Shown here: positions 7,708-16,996 of the stretch, piece by piece
How the letters are laid out: every line of letters starts with the position of its first letter
Position numbering within the stretch: the first letter of the stretch is position 1
Source: Vibrio rhizosphaerae
GTDB lineage: Bacteria > Pseudomonadota > Gammaproteobacteria > Enterobacterales > Vibrionaceae
DNA length: 64,000 bases
Direction of reading: 5' to 3'
NCBI RefSeq assembly: GCF_024347095.1
Contig: NZ_AP024903.1
Coordinates: 496,001 to 560,000 of the forward strand
Notes under the pieces: model-generated
Told to the model about the DNA's origin: nothing
The model's input: the letters and a program-made list of their open reading frames with translations, nothing else
Database searches by the model: none
Program-made: the position numbers and the translations under genes

Positions 7708-8196
7708 TTAATCAAACAACGGCTCACGATGAATTGAGATAAGAGAAGGTTGAACAAGCTGAACCAAGTCATTAACTTGCATCGCAATGCTCGCATAGAG
7801 GTGCCCGCTGCTGATGGTAATTTCTGGCTCTTGGGTGATTTTAGGGTCGAACAGAATCGGCATTGGCGTTTTGAGTTGCAAAGGCGGCACTGCGCCAACG
7901 GCATAACCAGTCACTTGTAGGACTTGGTCGCGAGTTGCACACGTCATTCTTTTCCACCCAAGGTAAGATCTGACTTTTTTGGGATCCACAGACAAGTCTC
8001 CCGGTACACAAGCGAGGGCATAACGCTCACGCATATCTCTGAGTAGGATGCATTTGACCATCTGTGCGGGGCGAACGCCACGTAAGATTGCAGCCGCTGC
8101 GATGGTAACGGCTGCTTCTTGTTGTAACAGCAGCCGGTGTGGTACCTGCTGCTGTCTGAGGAACTCGAGCACTTGGCTATCCCGATTAGGATTCAT
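7708..8196 (-). CDS. YbaK/EbsC-type aminoacyl-tRNA deacylase
   Basis: About 162 residues with the YbaK/aminoacyl-tRNA-synthetase-associated (prolyl-tRNA editing) fold. Visible are VKCILLRDMRERYALACVPGD, the KKVRSYLGWKRMTCATRDQV block, and GYAVGAVPPLQLKTPMPILFD, where the family has the GG-x-SP-like substrate loop. Members remove wrong amino acids from tRNA (for example Cys or Ala from tRNA-Pro). The exact substrate cannot be told from sequence. I prefer the start MNPNRDSQVLEFL at 8196; an ATG at 8208 is possible. It overlaps the 3' end of ygfZ, so the two are translated from one message. Confidence 0.8.
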   Translation of the reverse strand: MNPNRDSQVLEFLRQQQVPHRLLLQQEAAVTIAAAAILRGVRPAQMVKCILLRDMRERYALACVPGDLSVDPKKVRSYLGWKRMTCATRDQVLQVTGYAVGAVPPLQLKTPMPILFDPKITQEPEITISSGHLYASIAMQVNDLVQLVQPSLISIHREPLFD

Positions 8197-9160
8197 CGTC
8201 CAGTGCATAAGGCAGTGGCTGTATCATCCACTCTGTTTGTGGTGAGCCAGCGATTCTGAAACGGGTATCTTCATCTAGATTGTTTGGCAGGATGATCAGA
8301 CCGATTGCGGTATGGTCACTGAATGGGTAGACAGCCAGAAAGCGACCAGCATGACGCCAATTGTCCCCGACCGAACGTTCCAGTTCAAGCGGTTGCTCGT
8401 GGTTGAGCGTCGCATCAATATTGCCTTTGAGTACGTACATCGCGCGCTTGTTGGTGCCACGATATTTTGCCCGTGCTACGATTTCCTGCCCTGTATAACA
8501 GCCTTTGCTAAAGCTAATTCCACCGAGTGCCTGAAGATTCAGCGCCTGAGGAATGTGTTGTTCTTGTTCATCTGCCGTCACAATCGGGAGCGCTTCTTCA
8601 ATGTCAAAACGGGTCCATAAGCTTTCAGCGACTTTTTCACCCTGAAATTGGGCTATCAATGACTGTGCCGTGGATTCGTTGGCCAGTACTAACCAACGCT
8701 GGGCCGAAATTTTGACTGCAGTTCCGCCTTCGAAATCCCTGACATCACCTCGGGTATCACTGAGATGATCGATGTAATTTTCAGCATCTTGGCCCATGAC
8801 GCCAAGGAGAACATCATGACCCTGTGTGAGTTCGATTTTGGAAAATACCGCATATTTTTTGAGCGCTTGCAGCGCTGCATCGATTGCGCTGGCGGGTTGG
8901 AACATCGCGTAGCCATTCTTGTGCTGGAAAATTCGAAATACCGACCAGACTTTTCCTTTGGCATCGCAATGAGCACCGAATGTTGATTGATCTTTAGCAA
9001 GCGAGACAATGTCGCAGGTAATCTGACCTTGTAAATAAGATTTCTGATCTGCGCCGATGGCGGAAATGTATCCCCATGATGTGAGATGTGTGAGGATTAA
9101 ATTCGGTAATGGCGTCTCTGGCGTATGTTCGAAAGGGTGAAAGTTGTTTTCTTGGTTCAT
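8186..9160 (-). CDS. ygfZ: tRNA-modifying protein YgfZ (folate-dependent Fe-S factor)
   Basis: Folate-binding protein of the GcvT-like/COG0354 family needed to keep some Fe-S enzymes active, including the tRNA methylthiolase MiaB. It has 324 residues (326 in E. coli). The signature K-G-C-Y-T-G-Q-E with the essential cysteine lies in the segment SFSKGCYTGQEIVARAKYRG, near residue 222. It is divergent from sdhE-ygfX, the arrangement seen in E. coli, and its last codons overlap the start of the YbaK-type gene. Confidence 0.95.
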   Translation of the reverse strand: MNQENNFHPFEHTPETPLPNLILTHLTSWGYISAIGADQKSYLQGQITCDIVSLAKDQSTFGAHCDAKGKVWSVFRIFQHKNGYAMFQPASAIDAALQALKKYAVFSKIELTQGHDVLLGVMGQDAENYIDHLSDTRGDVRDFEGGTAVKISAQRWLVLANESTAQSLIAQFQGEKVAESLWTRFDIEEALPIVTADEQEQHIPQALNLQALGGISFSKGCYTGQEIVARAKYRGTNKRAMYVLKGNIDATLNHEQPLELERSVGDNWRHAGRFLAVYPFSDHTAIGLIILPNNLDEDTRFRIAGSPQTEWMIQPLPYALDDES

Positions 9161-9469
9161 CTCTGTATCACCTTGTGCCGATGGAATGGAGACATTCTAT
9201 ACGTAAACCTTTTGATTCCCAAATCACCGTTAGGCGTAATTTCTCAGTATTGCAGAATGGCTTACGATACAATTTCATGGTAGGCATCGACTGACAAATA
9301 CGGGTGAGTTCAAATCATACTACTGTTTTCAGACAAATCTTTTGCTAATTGTCAGAAAGGTATGTTAAATCGGATAGGTTTGTCGCTTAGATTGGACTGT
9401 GACCCAGTTGGTAGCGTGTAGAGTACTCCCTTGATACACTAATAAAAATTAAATCAATGAGGTTTTAGA
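9161..9469. other. Divergent gap between ygfZ and sdhE
   Basis: 309 bases that must carry promoters for both directions. I see no perfect -10/-35 pair: a TACACT box lies about 34 bases before the sdhE start and a TATAGA box about 36 bases before ygfZ, both with poor -35 partners. No RNA gene, repeat or small reading frame stands out. Confidence 0.4.
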
Positions 9470-9730
9470 ATGTATACCGACGAAGAGAAAGCCCGGATTA
9501 AATGGGCATGCCGGCGTGGTATGTTGGAACTAGATGTGGTGATTATGTCATTCTTTGAAGAATGTTTTGAGCAATTGAGTGAATCCGATCAGCAGGATTT
9601 TGTCTCCCTGTTGGAATGTGATGATCCGGATCTCTTCACTTGGCTGATGGGGCACAAGCGGAGTGAAAATCTTAGTCATGCTTCAATGGTTGATAAGATA
9701 GTTGCTTATAACCTTGGTAAAGTCCGTTAA
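9470..9730 (+). CDS. sdhE: Succinate dehydrogenase flavinylation factor SdhE
   Basis: Small helical protein of the SdhE/YgfY/Sdh5 family that promotes covalent FAD attachment to SdhA and FrdA. It has 86 residues (88 in E. coli). The invariant motif appears as RIKWACRRGMLELD near residues 9-22, containing the RGM-x-E-x-D core; the acidic segment LLECDDPDLFTWL follows. It is co-directional and overlapping with ygfX, as in E. coli. Confidence 0.95.
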   Translation: MYTDEEKARIKWACRRGMLELDVVIMSFFEECFEQLSESDQQDFVSLLECDDPDLFTWLMGHKRSENLSHASMVDKIVAYNLGKVR

Positions 9731-10109
9731 TCTTTATCCCACCGTCTCTTTGAATGCCTGCATGGTTCAAGGTTTGATTGTTCAACTGACCATCTGGGCA
9801 TTTATTTCTACCGATTTCCCCCTGATTCCTGCCATGATTTGTATCTGCTGGTTGTTGAAAATCTGGCATGACCGAAGACTCTTATTACCTGCCATTGCTG
9901 CTCCATGCCGTTACACGGATACGGGAATGTTGATCGCTGGATGTCAGCAACAGGGAATTGAGCGAGTTGAACTCTCATGTGCAATCTGGTTTGTGATTTT
10001 CGTCGAAGCGCACGGCAAGCGGCAGATTCTATGGCGTGATAGCTGCCGGGAGCACACATACCGGCAGCTTTTGGTGATGGAAAAACGAAGGCGTTATTAT
10101 CTCCGGTGA
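9702..10109 (+). CDS. ygfX: Inner-membrane protein YgfX (CptA family)
   Basis: About 135 residues with two closely spaced membrane segments near residues 24-50 (LIVQLTIWAFISTDF, then LIPAMICICWLLKIW), followed by a soluble domain ending KRRRYYLR. It resembles YgfX/CptA, described in E. coli as a toxin acting on MreB and FtsZ, with SdhE proposed as antitoxin; that pairing is debated. The frame begins with TTG at 9702, overlapping sdhE by 29 bases; a second TTG at 9714 is an alternative. No ATG is available before the membrane part except inside it, so a non-ATG start is likely. Confidence 0.75.
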   Translation: MLITLVKSVNLYPTVSLNACMVQGLIVQLTIWAFISTDFPLIPAMICICWLLKIWHDRRLLLPAIAAPCRYTDTGMLIAGCQQQGIERVELSCAIWFVIFVEAHGKRQILWRDSCREHTYRQLLVMEKRRRYYLR

Positions 10110-10149
10110 CGGGCTGCTTTTTGCCGCGTGCTCCCAGACAATATTGATG

Positions 10150-11763
10150 TCAGGTAAAGTCTTTCGGATCAAGGATAGTTGGACCGCTATTCGCCAATTG
10201 CTCAGGATAATCCAGCGTGTAATGCAATCCGCGGCTTTCCTTGCGTTGCATTGCACAACAGATCATTAATTCGGCCACCTGAAGTAAGTTTCTGAGTTCG
10301 ATTAGATTATTGGAAACTCGGAAATGACTGTAGTACTCATGGGTTTCCTGTTGAAGCAGATGAATCCTTCTCAGAGCGCGTTCTAAGCGCTTATCGGTGC
10401 GAACGATCCCCATGTAATCCCACATAAAGAGCCGCAGTTCATGCCAGTTATGTTGAATAACGACTTCTTCATCAGAGCAGGTGACTTGGCTTTCATCCCA
10501 TGGCGGAAGTGATTTGGCAAGCTGAGCATGTTCAAGTTTACTGAGAATATCTTGTGCCGCAGAACGGGCATAAACCACACATTCCAGTAACGAGTTCGAC
10601 GCCATCCGGTTTGCTCCATGTAAACCGGTGTAGCTGACTTCACCGATGGCATAAAGCTGTTGCAGATCGGTTTCCCCTTGCCGGTTTACCATGACACCGC
10701 CACAGGTGTAGTGTGCCGCGGGAACAATCGGGATCGGTTCTTTGGTCATGTCGATACCCAGGCTCTGTAAGCGGGTATAAATCGTCGGGAAATGTTTCTC
10801 AATAAAATCGGCCGGTTTATGGCTGATATCCAGATACATACAATCTGCGCCAATCCGTTTCATTTCATAGTCGATGGCTCTGGCGACAACATCTCTCGGT
10901 GCAAGCTCCGCCCGCTCGTCAAAATCCGGCATGAATCGAGTACCATCGGGACGGCGTAAGAAAGCGCCTTCTCCCCGTAAAGCTTCGGTCAGCAAAAAGT
11001 TACGTGAATCCGGATGATACAGACAAGTCGGATGAAACTGGTTGAATTCTAGATTGGCAACCCGACATCCAGCTCGCCATGCCATAGCAATGCCATCTCC
11101 CGATGAAACATCAGGATTAGATGTGTATTGGTATACTTTGGACGCGCCACCAGTCGCCAGAATGATAAATTTTGCTTTAATTGTTTCGACGTGTTCATCA
11201 TTGCGGTTCCAGACGTAGGCACCGATCACCTTCTTCGGGTCACCACCGATTTTGTCTTCCGTGATCAGATCGAGTGCATTGTGGCGCTCCAGCACTCTGA
11301 TATTCGGATGATTGATAACATTATCTTGTAAAGAGGTCTGCATCGCCATCCCGGTTGCGTCCGCAGCATGGAGAATTCGGCGATGGCTATGACCACCTTC
11401 CCGGGTCAGGTGATATTTCGGATGATCCTCGTCACTATCTTCGTCCAGATCAAAGGGGACACCGCCATCAATCAGCCACTGAACACACTTTTTAGCATTT
11501 TCAGCAATAAAACGAACCGTTGCTTCTTCACAGATACCGCCACCGGCAATCAGCGTATCTTGGACGTGCGATTCAATACTGTCGGATTCATCGAATACAG
11601 CTGCGATGCCTCCCTGAGCATAATAAGTTGCGCCTTCACTCCAGGGGCCTTTACTCAGAACAATAACCTGGCATTTTTTGGCGACACGCAGTGCGAGTGA
11701 AAGCCCGGCAGCACCGCTACCGATGACGAGTACATCACACTGATGCTCTTGATTTACATGCAT
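10150..11763 (-). CDS. nadB: L-aspartate oxidase
   Basis: FAD enzyme that oxidises aspartate to iminoaspartate, the first step of de novo NAD synthesis. It has 537 residues (540 in E. coli). FAD fold [17 protein letters not shown] at the N-terminus; [18 protein letters not shown] near residue 125; FHPTCLYHP near 244; and the [19 protein letters not shown] block near 380, all typical of the succinate dehydrogenase/NadB family. It is divergent from rpoE, as in other enterics and vibrios. nadC, a later enzyme of the same pathway, is at the far end of this window. Confidence 0.97.
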   Translation of the reverse strand: MHVNQEHQCDVLVIGSGAAGLSLALRVAKKCQVIVLSKGPWSEGATYYAQGGIAAVFDESDSIESHVQDTLIAGGGICEEATVRFIAENAKKCVQWLIDGGVPFDLDEDSDEDHPKYHLTREGGHSHRRILHAADATGMAMQTSLQDNVINHPNIRVLERHNALDLITEDKIGGDPKKVIGAYVWNRNDEHVETIKAKFIILATGGASKVYQYTSNPDVSSGDGIAMAWRAGCRVANLEFNQFHPTCLYHPDSRNFLLTEALRGEGAFLRRPDGTRFMPDFDERAELAPRDVVARAIDYEMKRIGADCMYLDISHKPADFIEKHFPTIYTRLQSLGIDMTKEPIPIVPAAHYTCGGVMVNRQGETDLQQLYAIGEVSYTGLHGANRMASNSLLECVVYARSAAQDILSKLEHAQLAKSLPPWDESQVTCSDEEVVIQHNWHELRLFMWDYMGIVRTDKRLERALRRIHLLQQETHEYYSHFRVSNNLIELRNLLQVAELMICCAMQRKESRGLHYTLDYPEQLANSGPTILDPKDFT

Positions 11764-12201
11764 AGTTTTATTTTTCCCAACAATTCCTGATTGATAGCTC
11801 TTCCGTTCATGTTGTTTTCAGCCATGAACATGTTCCCTGGAATGACAATTGGATCTCTTAAGTATTGAAACGTAGTGACGATATAATCAATGAGTCAGAT
11901 AAAAATGAATGAATTCTCGATTTCGCTTGTTTTTCTCTTTCACTACATGCAATGCTTTAATAAACACGGTTGACATTGATAAAATTTTACCTCATTTAAG
12001 GAAAGTGACGAAGCGCTGATTTGTGAAGCGGTAGATTCATCTTTAATATGAAGAAAAATTTCACTGCAGGCGGGGAACTATTTCCCTGAGCATGAGTCTT
12101 ACTATACTGCTCATGTAAGCGGTGGTGTCAATACTACATTTTGAAGTATTAATACCCATATCTGAGAAGGTAAGGGATGAACGATAGGAGTATACGCTCG
12201 A
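11764..12201. other. Divergent nadB-rpoE regulatory gap
   Basis: 438 bases. On the rpoE side it has a well-formed sigma-E promoter (separate entry) and, further upstream, TTGACA at 11970-11975 with only a weak -10 (CATTTA or ATTTAA at 17-18 bases), which may give basal sigma-70 expression. On the nadB side I see no clear NadR-type site. No coding potential was seen. Confidence 0.5.
12075..12101 (+). promoter_or_regulatory. Sigma-E autoregulatory promoter of rpoE
   Basis: GAACTA (12075-12080), a 16-base spacer, then TCTTA (12097-12101) fits the sigma-E consensus GAACTT-N16-TCTGA. It lies about 100 bases before the rpoE start. The E. coli rpoE operon is known to be driven by its own sigma factor from such a promoter. 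Confidence 0.75.
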
Positions 12202-12774
12202 ATGCACGAGCAGTTGACTGATCAAGTATTGATTGAGCGCGTTCAGAGTGGAGATAAGCAAGCCTTTAATCTTTTGGTGGTTAAGTACCAGAATAAAGTT
12301 TGCAACCTCATCGCCAGATATGTAAACAACAGCGGTGATGTCGCTGATGTCGCTCAGGATACTTTTATTAAAGCCTACCGGGCTATTCCTTCATTTCGGG
12401 GAGAAAGTGCATTTTATACGTGGCTCTACAGAATTGCCGTGAATACTGCAAAGAACCATATCGTTGCACAAAGCCGACGTCCTCCTGCAAATGATGTGGA
12501 TGCTGAAGAGGCTGAATATTACGAAAGTGGCAATGTTTTAAAAGAAATTTCGAACCCAGAGAATATTACGCTGTCGAAAGAATTGAAACATGCCGTATTT
12601 GCGGCAATTGATGCATTGCCTGAAGATTTGAAGACCGCAATGACTCTGCGAGAGTTGGAAGGATTAAGCTATGAAGAAATTGCGGTTGTGATGAATTGCC
12701 CTGTCGGAACGGTAAGATCACGGATATTTCGAGCACGAGAAGCAGTAGAAAAGCGGATTGGTTCGCTTTTGTAA
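12202..12774 (+). CDS. rpoE: RNA polymerase sigma-E factor
   Basis: ECF sigma factor of the envelope-stress response, responding to misfolded outer-membrane proteins. It has 190 residues (191 in E. coli) and is near identical in the opening EQLTDQVLIERVQSGDKQAF. Region 2 includes DVAQDTFIKAYRAIPSFRGESAFYTW; region 4 ends with LSYEEIAVVMNCPVGTVRSRIFRAREA, the helix-turn-helix for the -35 box. First gene of rpoE-rseA-rseB-rseC, with a sigma-E type promoter upstream. Confidence 0.98.
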   Translation: MHEQLTDQVLIERVQSGDKQAFNLLVVKYQNKVCNLIARYVNNSGDVADVAQDTFIKAYRAIPSFRGESAFYTWLYRIAVNTAKNHIVAQSRRPPANDVDAEEAEYYESGNVLKEISNPENITLSKELKHAVFAAIDALPEDLKTAMTLRELEGLSYEEIAVVMNCPVGTVRSRIFRAREAVEKRIGSLL

Positions 12775-12794
12775 TGTCTGGAGTTGTCTAGATA

Positions 12795-13469
12795 ATGGTG
12801 AATAAAATGGCTGATAAAGAGAAACTTTCGGCGCTTATGGATGGCGAGTTGATCGATAAATCGTTGATTAGCGATTTATCTCAAGATCATGAAGGTTTAG
12901 AAACATGGCGCAACTACCACATGATTGGTGATGTGATGCGTGGTGATACGCCTCAGGGGGAATGGGATATTGCCGCCCGGGTTGCGTTAGCGTTGGAGGA
13001 TGAACCCGTCCATCGTAAAGATTTGGCTCATGAACAACATAATACTGAGAGTTCGGACATTTTGACGATTACTCCTTTGGAATCTCAGCCATTGCCAAAA
13101 CAATCCAGAAGACAGTTACCTGCATGGTTAGGTCAACTGGGACAGGTTGCTGTCGCGGCTTGTGTCTCACTGGTTGTCATTGTCGGTGTTCAACAGTATC
13201 AGACCGGTGATAGTTCTGATGGTGTAAGCACCGCTGATAATGGGCAACTTCCCGTGTTACAGACCATTCCTTTGGCTGGAACGGCTGAGCCCGTTAGTCT
13301 GACGCGTGATTCGATGATGAGACATACGACGGAAAATAGTGCTCAGGAACAACGTCGTCGTGTCAATGCGATGTTGCAGGATTATGAGCTACAGTTGAAA
13401 CTTTACAGTGAACAAAAACGGCAATCATCTGATCATGCAGGTGAAAACCAAGAGTTAGTTGTTGAATGA
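12795..13469 (+). CDS. rseA: Sigma-E anti-sigma factor RseA
   Basis: Inner-membrane protein whose cytosolic N-terminus holds sigma-E; DegS and RseP cut it under envelope stress. The N-terminal part KEKLSALMDGELIDKSLIS and WRNYHMIGDVMRGDTP match the family; one membrane segment VAVAACVSLVVIVGVQ lies near residue 116; the periplasmic part has the conserved EQRRRVNAMLQDYELQLKLY near 193. The first ATG is at 12795; MADKEKLS at 12807 aligns better with E. coli MQKEQLSALMDGE and may be the true start. It overlaps rseB by four bases. Confidence 0.93.
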   Translation: MVNKMADKEKLSALMDGELIDKSLISDLSQDHEGLETWRNYHMIGDVMRGDTPQGEWDIAARVALALEDEPVHRKDLAHEQHNTESSDILTITPLESQPLPKQSRRQLPAWLGQLGQVAVAACVSLVVIVGVQQYQTGDSSDGVSTADNGQLPVLQTIPLAGTAEPVSLTRDSMMRHTTENSAQEQRRRVNAMLQDYELQLKLYSEQKRQSSDHAGENQELVVE

Positions 13470-14449
13470 AAAAATTTCTGGTCAGTGTTGTAACTGCGCT
13501 GTTCAGTTTGAATGTCTCATTAGCCTTTGCAGAGGAGCTCTCTGCAGAGGCTTTGTTACATCAGATGAGCCGCGCCAGCCAAAAATTGAATTATGAGCTT
13601 TCCTATATTCTGATAAAAAAGAATGGGATTGAGCCTCTGTTATATCGTCATGCTGTCGAAAAAGGGTATTCTTTAGCCCATCTGGTCTACCTGAGTGGGC
13701 CGGTTCGAGAAGTGATCCGGCGTGGTCACGAGGTGAGTTATATCGAACCGGGAATTGAACCGTTTACCATTGAATCCGACAAAATGGTGGCTCCGGTTAT
13801 TCCATTACTCCATAGCAATATGACCCAATTGAGTCATTACTATGACTTTGTAAAAATTGGTCGAGGGAGAGAAGCCGGTGCTGCATGTCAGGTGATTCGG
13901 GTGGTGCCGAAAGATGGTTTGCGTTACTCCTATGTCTTGTGGATCGATGAGCGAAGCCATCTGCCACTTCGCGCGGATCTCGTCGATCGTGACGGTGAAG
14001 TGCTGGAGCAGTACCGGGCCATTTCGTACACGCTGAGTGATAAACTGGCTGAGCTGATGCTCAGTTTGAATAAAGCGCAATTGCCTCATGTCCTTTCGTT
14101 GCCTGAAAATCCCGTGAAAAAAACATTTTGGAGCGTTGGCTGGGTTCCTAATGGATTTTCTTCTAAAGAGTTGAACCGTTACCGGATGGCAATTACGGAT
14201 CGTTTGGTTGAAAGCCAGATATATACCGATGGCCTGTTTAGTTTTTCTGTCTATGTTGCCGATAGTGACAACCTCTCACTTAAAAATCAGTTGATCCGTC
14301 AAGGGCGTCGGACATTACAGACGGTTGTGAAAGGAAAAACTGAAATCTCAGTGATTGGTGATATCCCACCGTCCACAGCCAAACGAATCGCGCAATCGGT
14401 GACGTTTGAAGCGCATTCAAAAGTTACACCTGAGGAAAGTCAGCCATGA
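13466..14449 (+). CDS. rseB: Sigma-E regulator RseB
   Basis: Periplasmic protein that binds RseA and protects it from DegS until displaced by off-pathway lipopolysaccharide. It has 327 residues (318 in E. coli) with a signal peptide MKKFLVSVVTALFSLNVSLAFA. The two-domain MucB/RseB fold is suggested by the YSLAHLVYLSGPVREVIRRG and QLPHVLSLPENPVKKTFWSV regions. Its ATG overlaps the rseA stop and its end overlaps rseC, so translation is probably coupled. Confidence 0.95.
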   Translation: MKKFLVSVVTALFSLNVSLAFAEELSAEALLHQMSRASQKLNYELSYILIKKNGIEPLLYRHAVEKGYSLAHLVYLSGPVREVIRRGHEVSYIEPGIEPFTIESDKMVAPVIPLLHSNMTQLSHYYDFVKIGRGREAGAACQVIRVVPKDGLRYSYVLWIDERSHLPLRADLVDRDGEVLEQYRAISYTLSDKLAELMLSLNKAQLPHVLSLPENPVKKTFWSVGWVPNGFSSKELNRYRMAITDRLVESQIYTDGLFSFSVYVADSDNLSLKNQLIRQGRRTLQTVVKGKTEISVIGDIPPSTAKRIAQSVTFEAHSKVTPEESQP

Positions 14450-14934
14450 TGACGGCTTTGGCGACCGTTGCTCGCGTGCATGAAACTTCTGGTGACTATC
14501 AGGTTGAACTGAGTTGTCAGCAACAGACCAGCTGTAGTCACTGTGCATCATCTTCCAGCTGTGGCACAGGAATGGTCTCGAAAGCCATCGGTAAGAAAGT
14601 ACTGACTTGGCAGTTGCAGACGTCTCAACAGGTCAAAGTGGGTCAGGTTGTTGAGATCGGATTTCCCGAAAAAAGTCTCTTACAATCAGCGGCCATTGTT
14701 TATCTTTTTCCTTTGCTTATGATGATTTTAGGCGGGGGGATTGGGCAGCTTTGGCTTGCGCCTCTGGTTGGTGGTGGTGAGCCGTGGGTGATTGCCTGTA
14801 CTTTCTTGTTCACCGTCGGCGGGGTCTGGATTGCCAGAAATTTGGCCCGCCGGATGGAAAAGCTGTCTCAGGAAGAAGTTGTTTTGCTCCGGGTTTTAGG
14901 AGAGCCGATTGTCAGACATGATGTCTCGAAGTGA
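14446..14934 (+). CDS. rseC: SoxR-reducing/sigma-E regulatory protein RseC
   Basis: Inner-membrane protein of 162 residues (159 in E. coli). The N-terminal cysteine cluster CQQQTSCSHCASSSSCGTG near residues 24-42 is characteristic and could hold an Fe-S cluster. Two membrane segments follow, near 80-100 (AAIVYLFPLLMMILGGGIG) and 107-128. RseC has a minor role in sigma-E signalling and is implicated in resetting the redox sensor SoxR together with the Rsx complex. Last gene of the rpoE operon; 125 bases separate it from lepA. Confidence 0.93.
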   Translation: MMTALATVARVHETSGDYQVELSCQQQTSCSHCASSSSCGTGMVSKAIGKKVLTWQLQTSQQVKVGQVVEIGFPEKSLLQSAAIVYLFPLLMMILGGGIGQLWLAPLVGGGEPWVIACTFLFTVGGVWIARNLARRMEKLSQEEVVLLRVLGEPIVRHDVSK

Positions 14935-15059
14935 TTTATGATGCGAATCCCTTTTAAATTGGGTAGAATCTGCCAACTTAAATGGAATAGAACCTGTATC
15001 TTTGAGACGGTTTGTTCTTTTTCTTCTAAATATTAAAAGAGTTTAATCATCCCAAACCT

Positions 15060-16853
15060 ATGAAGCACATTCGCAACTTTTCGATTATCGCCCATATCGA
15101 CCACGGTAAATCCACGCTTTCCGATCGCCTGATTCAGGTGTGTGGCGGCTTAACTGACCGTGAAATGGCAGAGCAGGTTCTTGATTCCATGGATCTTGAG
15201 CGTGAACGAGGTATTACCATTAAAGCTCAGAGTGTCACTCTGGACTACCTTGCAAAAGATGGGCAAACATACCAGCTCAACTTTATCGATACCCCCGGAC
15301 ACGTTGACTTTTCTTATGAGGTATCCCGTTCTCTCGCTTCATGTGAAGGCGCGTTGTTAGTTGTTGATGCCGGACAAGGTGTGGAAGCGCAAACTCTTGC
15401 CAACTGCTATACCGCGATTGAAATGGATTTGGAAGTTGTTCCTGTCCTGAATAAGATCGATTTGCCGGCTGCTGAACCGGAACGAGTGGCTGAAGAAATT
15501 GAAGATATTGTTGGCATTGATGCAATCGATGCTGTGCGTTGCTCGGCGAAGACTGGTGTTGGTGTTGATGATGTGCTGGAGCGTATTGTTTCAGATATTC
15601 CACCGCCGGAAGGGGATGAGAATGCACCTCTGCAAGCGTTGATCATCGATTCTTGGTTTGATAATTACCTCGGCGTTGTTTCTTTGGTTCGGATCAAAAA
15701 TGGGATCCTGAAAAAGAACGATAAGATCAAAGTTATGAGCACCGGGCAAACCTGGGGTGTTGACCGTATCGGGATCTTCACACCGAAACAAGTTGATACC
15801 GAAAAACTGGGTACCGGTGAAGTGGGCTGGGTTGTCTGTGGGATCAAAGATATTCTGGGCGCACCTGTCGGGGATACATTAACCCACTCAAAATCTGGGT
15901 GTGAAAAGCCACTCCCCGGATTTAAAAAAGTGAAACCGCAGGTCTATGCCGGACTGTTCCCCGTCTCTTCCGATGAGTATGAAAACTTCCGTGATGCGCT
16001 CGGCAAGCTTAGCCTCAATGATGCGTCGCTGTTCTATGAGCCAGAAACATCCGCGGCACTTGGATTTGGTTTCCGCTGTGGTTTCCTTGGGATGCTACAC
16101 ATGGAAATTATCCAGGAACGTCTGGAGCGGGAATATGATCTGGATTTGATCACGACCGCGCCAACCGTGGTGTATCAGGTCGAGCAAACCGATGGGGAAA
16201 TCATCCATGTTGATAGCCCGGCAAAACTGCCAGCGGTGAATGACATCAATGAGATCCGTGAACCGATCAGTCGATGTAACATCCTCGTGCCTTCCGATTA
16301 TCTGGGCAATGTGATTACACTTTGTGTGGAAAAACGCGGTACTCAGGTTGATATGGTGTACCACGGCAATCAAGTGGCGCTGACTTATGATATTCCAATG
16401 GCCGAAGTCGTGTTGGACTTCTTTGACCGTTTAAAATCAACGTCTCGCGGTTATGCTTCTCTCGATTATGCATTTCAGCGCTTTGAAACCTCAAGTATGG
16501 TTCGGGTTGATGTATTGCTCAATGGCGAGAAAGTTGATGCACTGGCCATCATTACCCACAAAGATCAGGCTCAGACGCGTGGGCGTCAGCTGGTTGAGAA
16601 AATGAAGGAATTCATTCCTCGTCAGATGTTTGATATTGCGATTCAAGCGGCTATCGGCAACCATATTATTGCCCGTTCAACCGTGAAGCAACTACGTAAG
16701 AACGTGCTGGCCAAATGTTACGGTGGTGACGTGAGCCGGAAGAAAAAACTGTTGAAGAAACAGAAAGAAGGTAAAAAGCGGATGAAGCAGATTGGTAATG
16801 TTGAATTACCGCAAGAAGCGTTTTTAGCCATTCTCCATGTCGGGAAAGATTAA
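15060..16853 (+). CDS. lepA: Elongation factor 4 (LepA)
   Basis: Ribosome-associated GTPase that aids 30S assembly or back-translocation. It has 597 residues (599 in E. coli). P-loop [15 protein letters not shown] at residue 9, switch region [18 protein letters not shown] (G3), NKIDLPAA (G4), then the domain II barrel, EF-G-like domains III and V, and the LepA-specific C-terminal tail with [20 protein letters not shown]. Followed by lepB in the usual order. Confidence 0.98.
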   Translation: MKHIRNFSIIAHIDHGKSTLSDRLIQVCGGLTDREMAEQVLDSMDLERERGITIKAQSVTLDYLAKDGQTYQLNFIDTPGHVDFSYEVSRSLASCEGALLVVDAGQGVEAQTLANCYTAIEMDLEVVPVLNKIDLPAAEPERVAEEIEDIVGIDAIDAVRCSAKTGVGVDDVLERIVSDIPPPEGDENAPLQALIIDSWFDNYLGVVSLVRIKNGILKKNDKIKVMSTGQTWGVDRIGIFTPKQVDTEKLGTGEVGWVVCGIKDILGAPVGDTLTHSKSGCEKPLPGFKKVKPQVYAGLFPVSSDEYENFRDALGKLSLNDASLFYEPETSAALGFGFRCGFLGMLHMEIIQERLEREYDLDLITTAPTVVYQVEQTDGEIIHVDSPAKLPAVNDINEIREPISRCNILVPSDYLGNVITLCVEKRGTQVDMVYHGNQVALTYDIPMAEVVLDFFDRLKSTSRGYASLDYAFQRFETSSMVRVDVLLNGEKVDALAIITHKDQAQTRGRQLVEKMKEFIPRQMFDIAIQAAIGNHIIARSTVKQLRKNVLAKCYGGDVSRKKKLLKKQKEGKKRMKQIGNVELPQEAFLAILHVGKD

Positions 16854-16943
16854 TTAACGTTGGGTCTGTTGAACAGATATATCCTGATACACTCAAAATG
16901 TTGTTTTCATTAACAGGTTGAGTGACTTGGCGATACACAACTC

Positions 16944-16980
16944 AAGTGAAAGAGTTTCGGTTCTTTCACTTTCGCATTTT
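16944..16980 (+). terminator. Hairpin between lepA and lepB
   Basis: A 10-bp stem AAGTGAAAGA/TCTTTCACTT (16944-16953 and 16962-16971) with an 8-base loop is followed by TCGCATTTTT. It ends 16 bases before the lepB start. It may lower read-through from lepA into lepB, or protect the mRNA; the T tract is interrupted. Confidence 0.5.
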
Positions 16981-16996
16981 TAACAAAGGGAAGTTC

